A DNA stretch of 64,000 nt from Microthrixaceae bacterium (GTDB taxonomy: Bacteria; Actinomycetota; Acidimicrobiia; Acidimicrobiales; DATDAH01): the NCBI GenBank assembly GCA_020637195.1, contig JACJWK010000008.1, positions 65,268 to 129,267 on the forward strand, in the 5' to 3' direction. The notes under the pieces were generated by a model. The model was not told where the DNA came from. It did not search any database and was given only the letters and a program-made list of their open reading frames with translations. Position numbers and translations under genes: made by a program. Shown here piece after piece: positions 49,593-58,173 of this stretch (its first letter is position 1; each line of letters begins with the position of its first letter).

Positions 49593-50774
49593 TCAGTCGG
49601 CGTGGGCGGCGGCGAACTCGGCGCGCGCCGCCTCGACCTTGTCGGGCCGCAGCCACAGGTCGATCACGGTCATCGCCAGCGCCTTGGCGCCGTCGAGCAC
49701 GGCCCGGTCGCCGGCGTCGGAGGCCGCGTAGGCCGTGAAGTCGGGCGAGTGGATGGACACGTTGGGCGGCGACACCGCGATCATCGGGTGGATGGAGGGG
49801 ACGAGGTGGCTGACGTTGCCCATGTCGGTGCTGCCCACCACCCCCGGGACCTCGGCGGGGTCGAGCAGGGTGCGGCCCGTCGCGGCCGCGTTCTCGGTGT
49901 ACAGCTCGACGAGGGTGGCGTTGTCGGCCATGTCGGCGTAGGCGGGCTCCTCCCACCGAGCGGTCATGGTGCACCCCGCCGCGTCCGCGCCCGCCTGCAG
50001 GCACGCCAGGACCCGGGCCTTCAGCGGCTCGAGGGTGCGCAGGGAGGCCGAGCGCACGTACCAGTGCGCCGAGGCGTGCTTGGGCACGATGTTGGGCTTG
50101 TCCCCCGCATCGAGGAACACGCCGTGGACCCGCTCGTTGGGGCGGATGTGCTGGCGGAGCGCGGCCACGTTCACGTAGCCGAGGACGGCGGCGTCGAGGG
50201 CGTTGCGGCCCCGGTGGGGGTACGCGGCCGCGTGCGCGGCCTCGCCCTCGTAGTCCACGAACACCTGCTGGATGGCGATGGCGTTCATGGCCATCAGGTC
50301 GCCGCCGGCCGGGTGGACCATCATCGCGGCGTCGACGCCCTCGAAGGCGCCCTGGTCGGCCATCAAGACCTTGCCCCCGCCGCCCTCCTCCGCGGGGGTG
50401 CCGAGGACCACGACCCGTCCCCCCAACTCGTCGGCGAGGGCGGCGGCGGCCAGGCCGGCGCCCAGGCCCGCCGTGCCGATGATGTTGTGCCCGCAGGCGT
50501 GGCCCACGCCCGGCAGGGCGTCGTACTCGCAGAGCACCGCCACGTTGGGGCCCTCCCGGCCCGACCGCGCCGCGAAGGCCGTCTCGAGGCCGTAGGCGTG
50601 GCGCTCGACGGGCAGCCCGTCCGCTTCGAGGATGCCGGTCAGCAGCTCGTGGGCGAAGTGCTCCTCGAAGGCCAGCTCGGGGTGGTCGTGCAGCTGGTGG
50701 GACGCGTCCACGAGCAGGTCGGCCCGGCGGTCGACCTCCTCCACGACGCGCCGCTTCGCCGTTGCGAGGTCCAT
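49593..50774 (-). CDS. M20-family amidohydrolase
   Basis: A 393-residue M20D-type metallohydrolase. Seen: HDHPELAFEEHFAHELL, CEYDALPGVGHACGHNIIGT (metal His/Asp region), GTPAEEGGGGK (catalytic Glu pair), a dimerisation domain from about residue 185, and a late His in SIHSPDFTAYAASD. The closest named group acts on N-acyl amino acids or aminobenzoyl-glutamate-type amides. A TAGGGT box (50786-50781) lies 6 nt before the ATG. Confidence 0.88.
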   Translation of the reverse strand: MDLATAKRRVVEEVDRRADLLVDASHQLHDHPELAFEEHFAHELLTGILEADGLPVERHAYGLETAFAARSGREGPNVAVLCEYDALPGVGHACGHNIIGTAGLGAGLAAAALADELGGRVVVLGTPAEEGGGGKVLMADQGAFEGVDAAMMVHPAGGDLMAMNAIAIQQVFVDYEGEAAHAAAYPHRGRNALDAAVLGYVNVAALRQHIRPNERVHGVFLDAGDKPNIVPKHASAHWYVRSASLRTLEPLKARVLACLQAGADAAGCTMTARWEEPAYADMADNATLVELYTENAAATGRTLLDPAEVPGVVGSTDMGNVSHLVPSIHPMIAVSPPNVSIHSPDFTAYAASDAGDRAVLDGAKALAMTVIDLWLRPDKVEAARAEFAAAHAD

Positions 50775-50780
50775 GGCCGA

Positions 50781-50786
50781 ACCCTA
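50781..50786 (-). promoter_or_regulatory. -10 box of leaderless promoter (M20 gene)
   Basis: TAGGGT on the minus strand with a 6-nt gap to the ATG at 50774. Confidence 0.4.
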
Positions 50787-50795
50787 GCGACCCCG

Positions 50796-51410
50796 TCAGA
50801 CCACGACCGTGAGCGCGTCGGGCTCGACCCGCATCGACAGCGCCCTCGCCGTGCCGGGCAACCGCTCCCCGTCGAGCCACACGGCGGTCCGGGGTGGGAG
50901 GTCGACCTGGAGCGCGGCGGTCCGCCGCTCGGTGATGCCCGGGTGCGGGACGTGCGCGCCCTGGGGGAGCCGCCGCCACGCCTTGGTGCGGTCCCGCAGC
51001 GACAGGTCGCCCGACAGCACGTCGAGGCGGCCGTCGTTCGGGTGGGACCGCGGCGCCGCGTCCCAGCCACCGATCCATTGCGCGTTCATCGCCACGAGCA
51101 CCGGGCCGTGCCACCACGAGCGGCGAGCGACCAGGTGGGCCACGAACCAGTGCTGGCGGCCGTCCACGAGCACCGAGCCCAGGTCCACCACGGCCCGCGT
51201 GGCGTCGGGGGTGCGCAGCCGGGCCTCGTCGCCCCGCCCGCCCAGGGTCCGGCAGAGGTCGCCACCGAGCAGGCCCAGCGCAGGCGGCTCGTCACCGGCG
51301 CGGCGGGCCCGCTCGACGACGCCGCGGGCCTCGGTGTCGCTGCGCACGACGACGCCGCCGACGGGGAGCGGGCCGGCGTCGCCCCACGCCTCACCGCGGC
51401 GCACCGTCAC
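50796..51410 (-). CDS. Stand-alone diacylglycerol kinase-like C-terminal domain
   Basis: A 204-residue protein starting at a GTG that overlaps the stop of the helY C-terminal fragment. GPVLVAMNAQWIGGWDAAPR, HPNDGRLDVLSGDLSLRDR and the final TAVWLDGERLPGTARALSM follow the pattern of the lid domain of YegS/DgkB-type lipid kinases. The N-terminal ATP-binding GGDGT half is absent. Either it is a lone substrate-binding domain or it works with another protein. Confidence 0.6.
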   Translation of the reverse strand: MTVRRGEAWGDAGPLPVGGVVVRSDTEARGVVERARRAGDEPPALGLLGGDLCRTLGGRGDEARLRTPDATRAVVDLGSVLVDGRQHWFVAHLVARRSWWHGPVLVAMNAQWIGGWDAAPRSHPNDGRLDVLSGDLSLRDRTKAWRRLPQGAHVPHPGITERRTAALQVDLPPRTAVWLDGERLPGTARALSMRVEPDALTVVV

Positions 51411-51928
51411 GTGGCCCCGTCCCGACCCGGCCCCGCCTCCCCCACCACCGACGAGGCGGCCACGACGCCCCGGAACAGCGCATCGGCGGCGCGTCGCGCG
51501 GTACGGGCCGTGGCGGGCTCCGGCGCCACCTCGCCCACCTGGCGGAGCAGGTCGATGAGCTGCTTGGCGTTGCGCACGAAGTCGCCCCCGGACAGATCCT
51601 CGTCGTCGAGGACCTCGTCGAGGGGCTCGCCGGCGGCCCAGGCGTGGGCGAGGGCGAAGAAGGCCGGCTCCGGCGGTCGCGTGACGGGCAGCCCGGCCTG
51701 CTGCTCGGCACGGTCGAGCCGGGCCGCGAGGCGCTCGATCTCCGCGAAGCGGTCCCGGAGGCGTCGCGACGGGAACCACGGCGGAGGGGGCGGGACCGGG
51801 CTGCGGTGCTCGTAGGTGAAGCACGACACCAGGCCGGCGAGCGCCGCCGGGTCGAGGCCGTCGAGGAGGCCCTCGCACAGGCACTCGGCGATCAGCAGGT
51901 CGCTCTCGTGGTAGATGCGGCTGAGCAC
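51407..51928 (-). CDS. helY: helY C-terminal (DSHCT) part, frame-disrupted
   Basis: A 173-codon open frame that contains the end of a Ski2/HelY-type RNA helicase: SRIYHESDLLIAECLCEGLL, LVSCFTYEHRSPVPPPPPWF and the helical DSHCT tail. Its first codon (GTG) lies inside the domain; the true protein runs in from the upstream helicase frame through several frame changes at about 51936-52111. See the 51892 entry. Confidence 0.72.
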   Translation of the reverse strand: MLSRIYHESDLLIAECLCEGLLDGLDPAALAGLVSCFTYEHRSPVPPPPPWFPSRRLRDRFAEIERLAARLDRAEQQAGLPVTRPPEPAFFALAHAWAAGEPLDEVLDDEDLSGGDFVRNAKQLIDLLRQVGEVAPEPATARTARRAADALFRGVVAASSVVGEAGPGRDGAT

Positions 51929-54027
51929 CTCGCCGCCAGGTGAGCGACCATCCGGCGAGGTACCTGCGCCTCCTCGAGGATGGCGAGGACGCGGTCGAAC
52001 TGCCGGGCCAGCGATCCCGTCCGCCCCGGACCTGGCGCTCCAGGTCGGCCACCTCCTGGCGAGGCGCTCAGCCCGGCGGGCGGCGGCGACGTGGGCGTCG
52101 GCGTCGGGGCACCGGCCACCGGGTGGTCGACCACGCCGGGCCCCCGCCGCCGGGGCCCGCGCCGGCGCGCGCCGGAGCCGGTCGGGCCCACCTGCCGGAG
52201 CTGCTCGACCGCCGCACGCCGGAACTTGTCGTTGTTAGGCGCGCATGGCCTCCAGGCAGCCTCGACCCGCGCCACCACCTCGGGCGGACGGGCGAAGTCC
52301 GGCGCGCCCAGGGTCAGGACCTTGCGGCCGGTCGTGATGGCCCGGACGCGGACCGCGCCACGCTGCCGGTGCGCCACGGACAGGACGAGGACCCGGTCCT
52401 CGCCGTCGGCGGGGATGACGTCGCCGGGGTGCAGGCCGGCGAGGGCCGCCTCGATGATCCCGCGCGGCGCCGCGCCCCGGCGGGAGGCGCGATCGGGCAG
52501 CAGGGCCCGGTACTCGTCGACGTCGCCCCGCTCGCAGGTGGCGGCGTCTCGCTGCTCGGACCAGGCGGCCCGGCGCGCGTCGAGGCGCGCCTCGAGGCGC
52601 ACGACGTCCCGATCGGCGCGGTACTGCGCGAACGAGCGGTTGAGCAGGTGGTGGGCCTCGTCGGGCGGGTACCGGCGCACCAGGTTGGCGGCCATGTTGT
52701 AGGTGGGGCGGAACGCCGACGACAGCTCGAAGGTGCGGCTGGCCGCGAGCCCGGCAACCTGGCCGAACGAGACGAACGGCGACCACAGCACGACCGCGTG
52801 GCCGATGGGGTCGATCCCCCGCCGCCCGGCCCGACCCGTGATCTGGGTGTACTGCCCGGGCGTGAGCAGCTCGTGGTGGTCGCCGGTGAACTTCGACAGC
52901 TTCTCGATCACGACGGTGCGGGCGGGCATGTTGATCCCGAGGGCGAGGGTCTCGGTGGCGAACACCACCTTCACGAGCCCTTCCACGAAGCAGGCCTCGA
53001 CCGCCTCCTTGAACGGCGGCACCATGCCGGCGTGGTGAGGGGCCACGCCCGCCTCGAGGCCGGCGCGAAAGCGCGGCTCGCCGAGCACCGCCAGGTCGTC
53101 GGCGCCGAGCGCGGCGAGCCGCTGGTCCACGATGCGGCCGATGCGAGCCCGCTCGTCGGCCGTGGTCAACGCCACCCCGGCGTCGAGCAGGTGGGCGGCG
53201 GCGTCGTCGCAGGCGTTGCGGCTGAAGATGAAGTAGATCGCCGGCAGCATCTCGCGGGAGAGGAGCTCGTCCACGACCTCGAGGCGCCGGGGCGTGAACC
53301 ACCGCCGGCGGGGCCGACCCCGGCGTGGGCCGTGGCGCGGCTGCTCGGCGTCGAACCGGTCGCCTTCGGGGTTGGGCCGTCCGTCGACCAGGGTGGGCAG
53401 GAGGCTGAGCGACGAGGTCTCCTTGTCGCCGACCAGGAAGAGGTTCGCGAGCTCGACGGGCCGCTCGTGCTCGATGACGGTCGCGGTCGGGCCCCGGATC
53501 GTGCCGATCCAGTCCGCGAGCTCGTGGGCGTTGGACACGGTGGCGGACAGGCACACGAGGCGGACCTCGGGGGGGAGGTGGATCATCACCTCCTCCCACA
53601 CGGGCCCCCGGTAGGCATCCTGGAGGTAGTGGACCTCGTCCAGGACCACGAAGCGCAGGCGGTCCAGCGCCGGTGAGGCCGCGTAGACCATGTTGCGGAG
53701 CACCTCGGTGGTCATCACCACGACCGGCGCGTCGCCGTTGACGGCGTTGTCCCCGGTCAGCAGCCCGACCTGATCGGCGCCGTGGCGCCGCACGAGGTCG
53801 TGGTACTTCTGGTTCGACAGGGCCTTGATCGGCGTGGTGTAGAAGGCCCGCGAGCCGTCACCCCGGGCGAGCGCGGTCGCGACGGCGTGCTCCGCCACGA
53901 CGGTCTTGCCCGACCCGGTGGGCGCCGCCACCAGGACGGAACGGCCGGCGTCGATCGCGTCGATCGCCTCCCGTTGGAAGGGGTCCAGGTCGAACCCGTC
54001 GGCGGCGGCTCCGGCCCGCGCCGCCAC
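51892..54027 (-). CDS. helY: DEAD/DEAH-box (Ski2/Mtr4-like) helicase HelY, N-terminal part, frame-disrupted
   Basis: A Ski2-like helicase. Motif I APTGSGKTVVAE, Ia TTPIKALSNQKY, II LDEVHYLQD, III LSATVSN, and C-terminal helicase motifs FATETLALGINMPARTVV and GRAGRRGID are all present, so the core is intact to about codon 575. After HPVAG (near 52111) the frame is lost and ends spuriously at 51892. Five frame changes near 52111, 52055, 52011, 51967 and 51936 would reconnect CPDADAHVAAARRAERLAR, EVADLERQVRGGRDR, LARQFDRVLAILEE, RRYLAGWSLT and GEVLSRIYHESD with the DSHCT fragment. Gene order helY-tatC-tatA-pafCB-pafA equals that of Mycobacterium tuberculosis. It starts at a GTG 1 nt after the tatC stop. 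Confidence 0.8.
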   Translation of the reverse strand: MAARAGAAADGFDLDPFQREAIDAIDAGRSVLVAAPTGSGKTVVAEHAVATALARGDGSRAFYTTPIKALSNQKYHDLVRRHGADQVGLLTGDNAVNGDAPVVVMTTEVLRNMVYAASPALDRLRFVVLDEVHYLQDAYRGPVWEEVMIHLPPEVRLVCLSATVSNAHELADWIGTIRGPTATVIEHERPVELANLFLVGDKETSSLSLLPTLVDGRPNPEGDRFDAEQPRHGPRRGRPRRRWFTPRRLEVVDELLSREMLPAIYFIFSRNACDDAAAHLLDAGVALTTADERARIGRIVDQRLAALGADDLAVLGEPRFRAGLEAGVAPHHAGMVPPFKEAVEACFVEGLVKVVFATETLALGINMPARTVVIEKLSKFTGDHHELLTPGQYTQITGRAGRRGIDPIGHAVVLWSPFVSFGQVAGLAASRTFELSSAFRPTYNMAANLVRRYPPDEAHHLLNRSFAQYRADRDVVRLEARLDARRAAWSEQRDAATCERGDVDEYRALLPDRASRRGAAPRGIIEAALAGLHPGDVIPADGEDRVLVLSVAHRQRGAVRVRAITTGRKVLTLGAPDFARPPEVVARVEAAWRPCAPNNDKFRRAAVEQLRQVGPTGSGARRRGPRRRGPGVVDHPVAGAPTPTPTSPPPAGLSASPGGGRPGAPGPGRTGSLARQFDRVLAILEEAQVPRRMVAHLAARCSAASTTRATC

Positions 54028-54028
54028 G

Positions 54029-54811
54029 TCAGGCGGCCGCCTCGGCCGCCCTGTTCTTGCGCCGGCGCATGAGCTTGCCCACGATGATGGCGGCCTCGTA
54101 GAAGAGCACCATCGGCACGGCGAGGACGATCTGGCTGTACGGGTCGCCGCTCGGCGTGAGGACCGCGACCACGACGAAGATGATGACGATGGCCCAACGG
54201 CGGCCCGACGCGAGCTGCTCGGGGGTGAGCAGCCCGGCCATCTGGGCGAAGATCAACAGGATCGGGAACTCGAACCCGATCCCGAACGCCAGCATCATGT
54301 AGACGATCAGGGTCAGGTACTTGTTGGGCGAGTAGATCTCCTGGAGCTCGGTCCCGCCGATGTCGATGAGGAACTCGAGGGCCTTGGGCAGGGTCCAGAA
54401 CGCCAGCGCCGCGCCCATGACGAACAAGGTCACCGAGGAGGCCACGAACGGCACGGCGTAGCGCCGCTCGTGCTTGTACAGGCCGGGCGTGATGAACCGC
54501 CAGAGCTGCCACAAGATCACGGGCATGGCCAGCGCGATGCCGCCGTAGCCCGACACCTGGAGCCGCACCTTGAAGCCCTCGAGGGGGTCGGTGACGTACA
54601 GCCCGCAATCGCCGCCGCGGATGTCGCAGTAGGGCTGGACGAGGAACTCGAGGATCTGGTTGTAGAAGATCCAACAGACCAGGCCGCCGACGACGACGGC
54701 CACGATGCTCTTGAACAGCCGGGACCGCAGCTCGGCGAGGTGCTCGACGAGCGTCATGCGCCCGTGCTCGGGCTCGTCCACCGCCGCGTCGGTGTCGGTC
54801 ACGTCGGCCAC
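54029..54811 (-). CDS. tatC: Sec-independent protein translocase TatC
   Basis: A 260-residue protein with six membrane helices. Seen: MTLVEHLAELRSRLFKSI at the N-terminus (the Glu/Arg motif of the signal-peptide site), GGIALAMPVILWQLWRFITPGLYKHERRY, AFGIGFEFPILL (conserved Phe/Glu in helix 4) and PSGDPYSQIVLAVPMVLFYE. It forms the Tat receptor with the protein at 54821 and exports folded substrates. Confidence 0.96.
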   Translation of the reverse strand: MADVTDTDAAVDEPEHGRMTLVEHLAELRSRLFKSIVAVVVGGLVCWIFYNQILEFLVQPYCDIRGGDCGLYVTDPLEGFKVRLQVSGYGGIALAMPVILWQLWRFITPGLYKHERRYAVPFVASSVTLFVMGAALAFWTLPKALEFLIDIGGTELQEIYSPNKYLTLIVYMMLAFGIGFEFPILLIFAQMAGLLTPEQLASGRRWAIVIIFVVVAVLTPSGDPYSQIVLAVPMVLFYEAAIIVGKLMRRRKNRAAEAAA

Positions 54812-54820
54812 CGCAGCGCG

Positions 54821-55132
54821 CTACGCCTCGTCGGCCGTGTCGGCCGTCCCGGCCTCGTCGTCCTGGTCGGTGGCGGTGGCGTCGATGACCTCGGTCTGGT
54901 CCACGGGGCCACCGGGTGACTTCGGCTTCTCCCTCGGCGCCTTCGCGGGTGTCGCCCCCACCGGGTCGTCCATGGCCGACTTCAGCTCCTGTTGGAAGCC
55001 GTCGGCGATGCGCCGGAACTCGCCGAGGAAGCTGCCCACCTGGCGGGCCGCCTGCGGCAGCTTGTTGGGCCCCAGCACGAGCAGGGCCACCACCAAGATG
55101 ACGAGCAGCTCCGCGCCGCCGATGTTGAACAC
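54821..55132 (-). CDS. tatA: Twin-arginine translocase TatA/TatB family protein
   Basis: A 103-residue protein: one N-terminal membrane helix (GGAELLVILVVALLVLGPNKLP), an amphipathic helix (ARQVGSFLGEFRRIADGFQQEL), and an acidic tail. The Glu in the membrane segment (AELL) and the GP hinge are TatB-like; length and tail do not settle TatA versus TatB. It lies 9 nt upstream of tatC. It starts at a GTG with TAGGGT ending 6 nt upstream. Confidence 0.9.
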   Translation of the reverse strand: MFNIGGAELLVILVVALLVLGPNKLPQAARQVGSFLGEFRRIADGFQQELKSAMDDPVGATPAKAPREKPKSPGGPVDQTEVIDATATDQDDEAGTADTADEA

Positions 55133-55138
55133 TCGGAA

Positions 55139-55144
55139 ACCCTA
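55139..55144 (-). promoter_or_regulatory. -10 box fused to a stop codon (tatA promoter)
   Basis: TAGGGT on the minus strand. Its TAG is the stop of the 65-codon gene at 55142, and it ends 6 nt before the tatA GTG. Confidence 0.45.
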
Positions 55145-55339
55145 CCGGCGCACGTGTGCGGTGGCGGTGGCGCGAGCGGCCTCGATGCGGGCCTGCACGG
55201 GCGGCAGCGCGGCCCGCACCTCGACGAGGGCCGCCACCTGCCGCTGGAGCTGGCGGCGGCCTCGGTCGATCGAGGCGACCCCCGCGAGGCAGCCGAGCGC
55301 GCCGACCACGAGCACCGCGGGCACGGCCAACCAGAGCAC
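55142..55339 (-). CDS. Small membrane protein with coiled coil
   Basis: A 65-residue frame: one N-terminal membrane helix (LWLAVPAVLVVGALGCLAGV) and a following helix of coiled-coil character (RGRRQLQRQVAALVEVRAALPPVQARIEAARATATAHVRR in two parts, basic). It lies directly upstream of tatA on the same strand. No family is known. It may be real because its composition and position suit a small Tat-linked or envelope protein, but it is short. Confidence 0.5.
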   Translation of the reverse strand: MLWLAVPAVLVVGALGCLAGVASIDRGRRQLQRQVAALVEVRAALPPVQARIEAARATATAHVRR

Positions 55340-55376
55340 GTCCGGAGGTTAGCGCCCGACCGGCACCGCCGATCGG

Positions 55377-55721
55377 CTACCGGTCGGTGTCGGTGACGGT
55401 CCCGGAGGTCAGGGCCTGGAACCAGTCCTCGTCGCGCTGGAGCAGATCGTGGAAGTCGAGGAGGTCGTCGTGGGTGATCGGGGCGCCGTGGCGCCGTTCA
55501 CCGAGCTCTGCGGGGAGCGGGTTCGTGGCCTCCTGCACGCCGGAGGCGAGGAGCAGGTCGATCGTGCGGGGCTCGGCCGACTTCACGACGGTCACCACGC
55601 ACCCCGGGCACCGGAACGAGTACGTCCCCGAGCCGTCCGAGGCGCTGATGCGCACCTGGACGTCCGCCGTGGTGAACTCCACATCGCCGCAATCGGGGCA
55701 GCTGGCCCGGATGGTTGCCAT
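55377..55721 (-). CDS. Small zinc-ribbon protein
   Basis: A 114-residue protein with GAGGAGGGG upstream of the ATG. CPDCGDVEF and FRCPGCVVTVV give two CxxC pairs of a zinc ribbon with beta-strands between (VQVRISASDGSGTYSF). The C-terminus is helical and acidic (DDLLDFHDLLQRDEDWFQAL). Function unknown; perhaps a regulator or adaptor. Confidence 0.72.
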   Translation of the reverse strand: MATIRASCPDCGDVEFTTADVQVRISASDGSGTYSFRCPGCVVTVVKSAEPRTIDLLLASGVQEATNPLPAELGERRHGAPITHDDLLDFHDLLQRDEDWFQALTSGTVTDTDR

Positions 55722-55835
55722 CGCGATTCGCCCCTCCTCTCTCAACTCCCAGAGCCATCGGCACCGCCGGCGCCGGCCTTGAGGGCGTTCTGCGAGAAGG
55801 CGGCGGTCGGCCCCGACCGTGCGACAATCGGCGCC

Positions 55836-56555
55836 GTGGCCACCCGTCTCCCACCGCTGCGTGCCGTGCCGATCGGCTTCGCCCACCGGGGCGGCAAGGC
55901 CCACGCGCCCGAGAACACGCTCGACGCCTTCCGCCTGGCGCTGCGCCTCGGAGCGACCGGCCTCGAGTCCGACGCCTGGCTCACCGCGGACGGCCACGTC
56001 GCCCTCGACCACGACGGGATCGTGGGCCGGCTGCGCCGTCGGGCCTTCGCCGCGCTCGAGCGTCACCGGCTGCCCGGGCACGTGCCGACGTTGGACGAGC
56101 TCTACGCCACGTGCGGCACCGGCTTCGAGCTCTCGCTCGACGTGAAGGACCCGGCGGCCGCCCCGGCCATCGTCGAGACCGCCCGGCGGGCCGGCGGCGG
56201 CGCGCTCGGCCGGCTCTGGCTGTGCCACCCGGACTGGCGCACCGTGGCCTCCTGGCGCTCGCTGGCGCCCGAAATCCGCCTCGTCGACTCCACCCGGCTC
56301 CGTCGCATCAAGGAGGGGCCCGAGCGGCGTGCGGCCACCCTGGCCGAGGTGGGCATCGACGCCGTCAACCTCCACCACACCGACTGGACGGGCGGGCTCA
56401 CGACCCTCTTCCACCGGTTCGGGCGCTACTGCCTCGGTTGGGACGCGCAGTACGAGCGGGCCCTCGTCCAGCTGCTCGACATGGGCATCGACGGGGTGTT
56501 CTCGGACCACGTCGACCGCATGGTGGACGCGCTGCAGGCCGCCCACGGCGACTGA
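55836..56555 (+). CDS. Glycerophosphodiester phosphodiesterase
   Basis: A 239-residue GDPD TIM barrel. Active-site blocks: GFAHRGGKAHAPENTLDAF (His and Glu, ~residue 19), LESDAWLTADGHVALDHDG, and LSLDVKDP (Glu/Asp position held by Asp), ending MGIDGVFSDHVDRM. It hydrolyses glycerophosphodiesters to glycerol-3-phosphate. A GACAAT box lies 7 nt before the GTG. It interrupts the minus-strand Tat/Paf gene run. Confidence 0.88.
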   Translation: MATRLPPLRAVPIGFAHRGGKAHAPENTLDAFRLALRLGATGLESDAWLTADGHVALDHDGIVGRLRRRAFAALERHRLPGHVPTLDELYATCGTGFELSLDVKDPAAAPAIVETARRAGGGALGRLWLCHPDWRTVASWRSLAPEIRLVDSTRLRRIKEGPERRAATLAEVGIDAVNLHHTDWTGGLTTLFHRFGRYCLGWDAQYERALVQLLDMGIDGVFSDHVDRMVDALQAAHGD

Positions 56556-56583
56556 CGGCCCGGGCCGTCCCGCTCCGTCCGGG

Positions 56584-57192
56584 TCAGAGCGTCGAGATGT
56601 CCCCGAGGGGCCAGACCCGGAAGAAGGCGCGCCCGACGATGGTGTCCTCGGCGATGGGACCGAAGAACCGACTGTCGCGGGAGTCGCCGCGGTTGTCCCC
56701 CATCATGAAGTAGTGGCCCTCGGGCACCTCGACGGGGTCGAAGTCACCGGTGGTGACCCCCTCGTCGAGGTAGGGCTCGGCGAGCGGCTCCCCGTCGATC
56801 AGCACCTGCCCGTTCTGGCCCTCGACGGTGTCGCCCGGCAGGCCCACCACCCGCTTGATGAGGTCCGAGATCGGGCTGTCGGCCTCGCTCTCGGGCCGCT
56901 CGAACACGATGATGTCGCCGCGGTGCACGTCGTGCAGGTCGTAGCTGAGCTTGTTGACCAGCACGCGGTCACCGATGTTCAGCGTCGAGACCATCGAGGA
57001 CGACGGGATGTAGAAGGCCTGGAGCAGGAACGTCTTGATGACGAGGGCGATGACCAGGGCGCCGCCGACCACCAGCACCCACTCGACCAGGCTGCGCACC
57101 CCCGAGCCGTGACCGCCCTCCGGGTCGTCGCCGGGCTCGACGGGTGAGGTGCCCTCGTCGAGGTCGAGGGCGGGGGGGTCGGAGGGGGACAC
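56584..57192 (-). CDS. lepB: Signal peptidase I
   Basis: A 202-residue membrane protease: an acidic cytoplasmic tail, one membrane helix (WVLVVGGALVIALVIKTFLL), then box B YIPSSSMVSTL with the catalytic Ser (~65), box D LIKRVVGLPGDTVE with the catalytic Lys (~111), and box E MMGDNRGDSRDSRFFG. It removes Sec and Tat signal peptides, which suits its place beside the tat genes. TAGCCT ends 9 nt before the GTG. Confidence 0.95.
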   Translation of the reverse strand: MSPSDPPALDLDEGTSPVEPGDDPEGGHGSGVRSLVEWVLVVGGALVIALVIKTFLLQAFYIPSSSMVSTLNIGDRVLVNKLSYDLHDVHRGDIIVFERPESEADSPISDLIKRVVGLPGDTVEGQNGQVLIDGEPLAEPYLDEGVTTGDFDPVEVPEGHYFMMGDNRGDSRDSRFFGPIAEDTIVGRAFFRVWPLGDISTL

Positions 57193-57201
57193 GCAGATCG
57201 C

Positions 57202-57207
57202 AGGCTA
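57202..57207 (-). promoter_or_regulatory. -10 box fused to a stop codon (lepB promoter)
   Basis: TAGCCT on the minus strand. Its TAG is the pafC stop codon. Confidence 0.45.
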
Positions 57208-58173
57208 ACGCAGCGGCCCGTCGTTGCCGTAGCGACGCAGCACCCGAGCCGCCGCCTCCGAGCGCACGTCGGCGCCGCCGAGGCGCTCGTCCACCGCCAC
57301 CGGGTCGGCGTCCGGCCCGAGCACGAGCAACAGCCGCTCCAGCCAGGGGCGAGCGGTCACGGCGAGGGTGACGCGGACGCGGCCGTCGTCGAGGGGCTCG
57401 ACGTGGTCGCACGGGTAGTGCTCGGCCACCCAGCGGGCCTCGGGGCCCAGGTCGAGCACGACACGGGGTGCGTCCGGGCCCGGCTCGAAGGTCCCGGGCC
57501 GCGCCTCCGGCGCGGGCGGCTCGAAGTCGACGTCGAGGATCTCGGCCGAGGCGATCCGGTCGACCCGGAACACACGGTCGCCACCGGCGCGGTGGCAGTG
57601 GCCGGCGAGGTACCAGCGCCCGGCGTCGGCGAAGACCTGGAACGGATCGACCTCGCGGCGGGTGTGCTCGTCGCGGGCGTACGAGTAGTAGTCGAGCCTG
57701 ATCCGCTGCCGCGACCGCACGGCACCGCGCAGGCGGTCGAGCAGGTCGGGCGCGACCTCGTCCGCCAGCCGCACGTCGACGGCACCCTCGTCGTCGATGC
57801 CGAGCGACCGGGCCAGCTTGGCGAGCCCTCGGGCGAGGGAGCCGTCGCCGTCGAACCCGGGCGTCGCCACCACACTGCGCCCCGCGGCGACGAGCGCGAG
57901 GCTCTCCTCGGGGGTGAGGCGCAGCGGGCGCCCGAAGGGCTCGGCGAGGTGGAGCCAGACGCGCCCGTCCTCGAGCACGACGTCGATGAGCGCGTCGGGG
58001 CTGAACGGGTGGACGCCGACGAAGGGCAGGAGGTCGAAGGCCTTGAGCAGGTCCGGCTCGTCGATCGAGAAGCGCCGGCAGACCTCGTCCACCCGGCTCC
58101 CCGGGTGGTCGACGATCCACGGCACGATGGCGAGCAGCCGCTGGACCCGTTCGCCGGCGCCCAGCCGGGTCAC
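57205..58173 (-). CDS. pafC: PafC, WYL-domain transcriptional regulator
   Basis: A 322-residue protein with an N-terminal winged HTH (RVQRLLAIVPWIVDHPGSR, VDEVCRRFSI), a WYL domain (VRSRQRIRLDYYSYARDEH, WYLAGHCHRAGGDRVFRVDRI) and a C-terminal WCX extension. PafB and PafC act as a pair that activates DNA-damage genes in mycobacteria. The GTG overlaps the pafB stop. Confidence 0.92.
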   Translation of the reverse strand: MTRLGAGERVQRLLAIVPWIVDHPGSRVDEVCRRFSIDEPDLLKAFDLLPFVGVHPFSPDALIDVVLEDGRVWLHLAEPFGRPLRLTPEESLALVAAGRSVVATPGFDGDGSLARGLAKLARSLGIDDEGAVDVRLADEVAPDLLDRLRGAVRSRQRIRLDYYSYARDEHTRREVDPFQVFADAGRWYLAGHCHRAGGDRVFRVDRIASAEILDVDFEPPAPEARPGTFEPGPDAPRVVLDLGPEARWVAEHYPCDHVEPLDDGRVRVTLAVTARPWLERLLLVLGPDADPVAVDERLGGADVRSEAAARVLRRYGNDGPLR

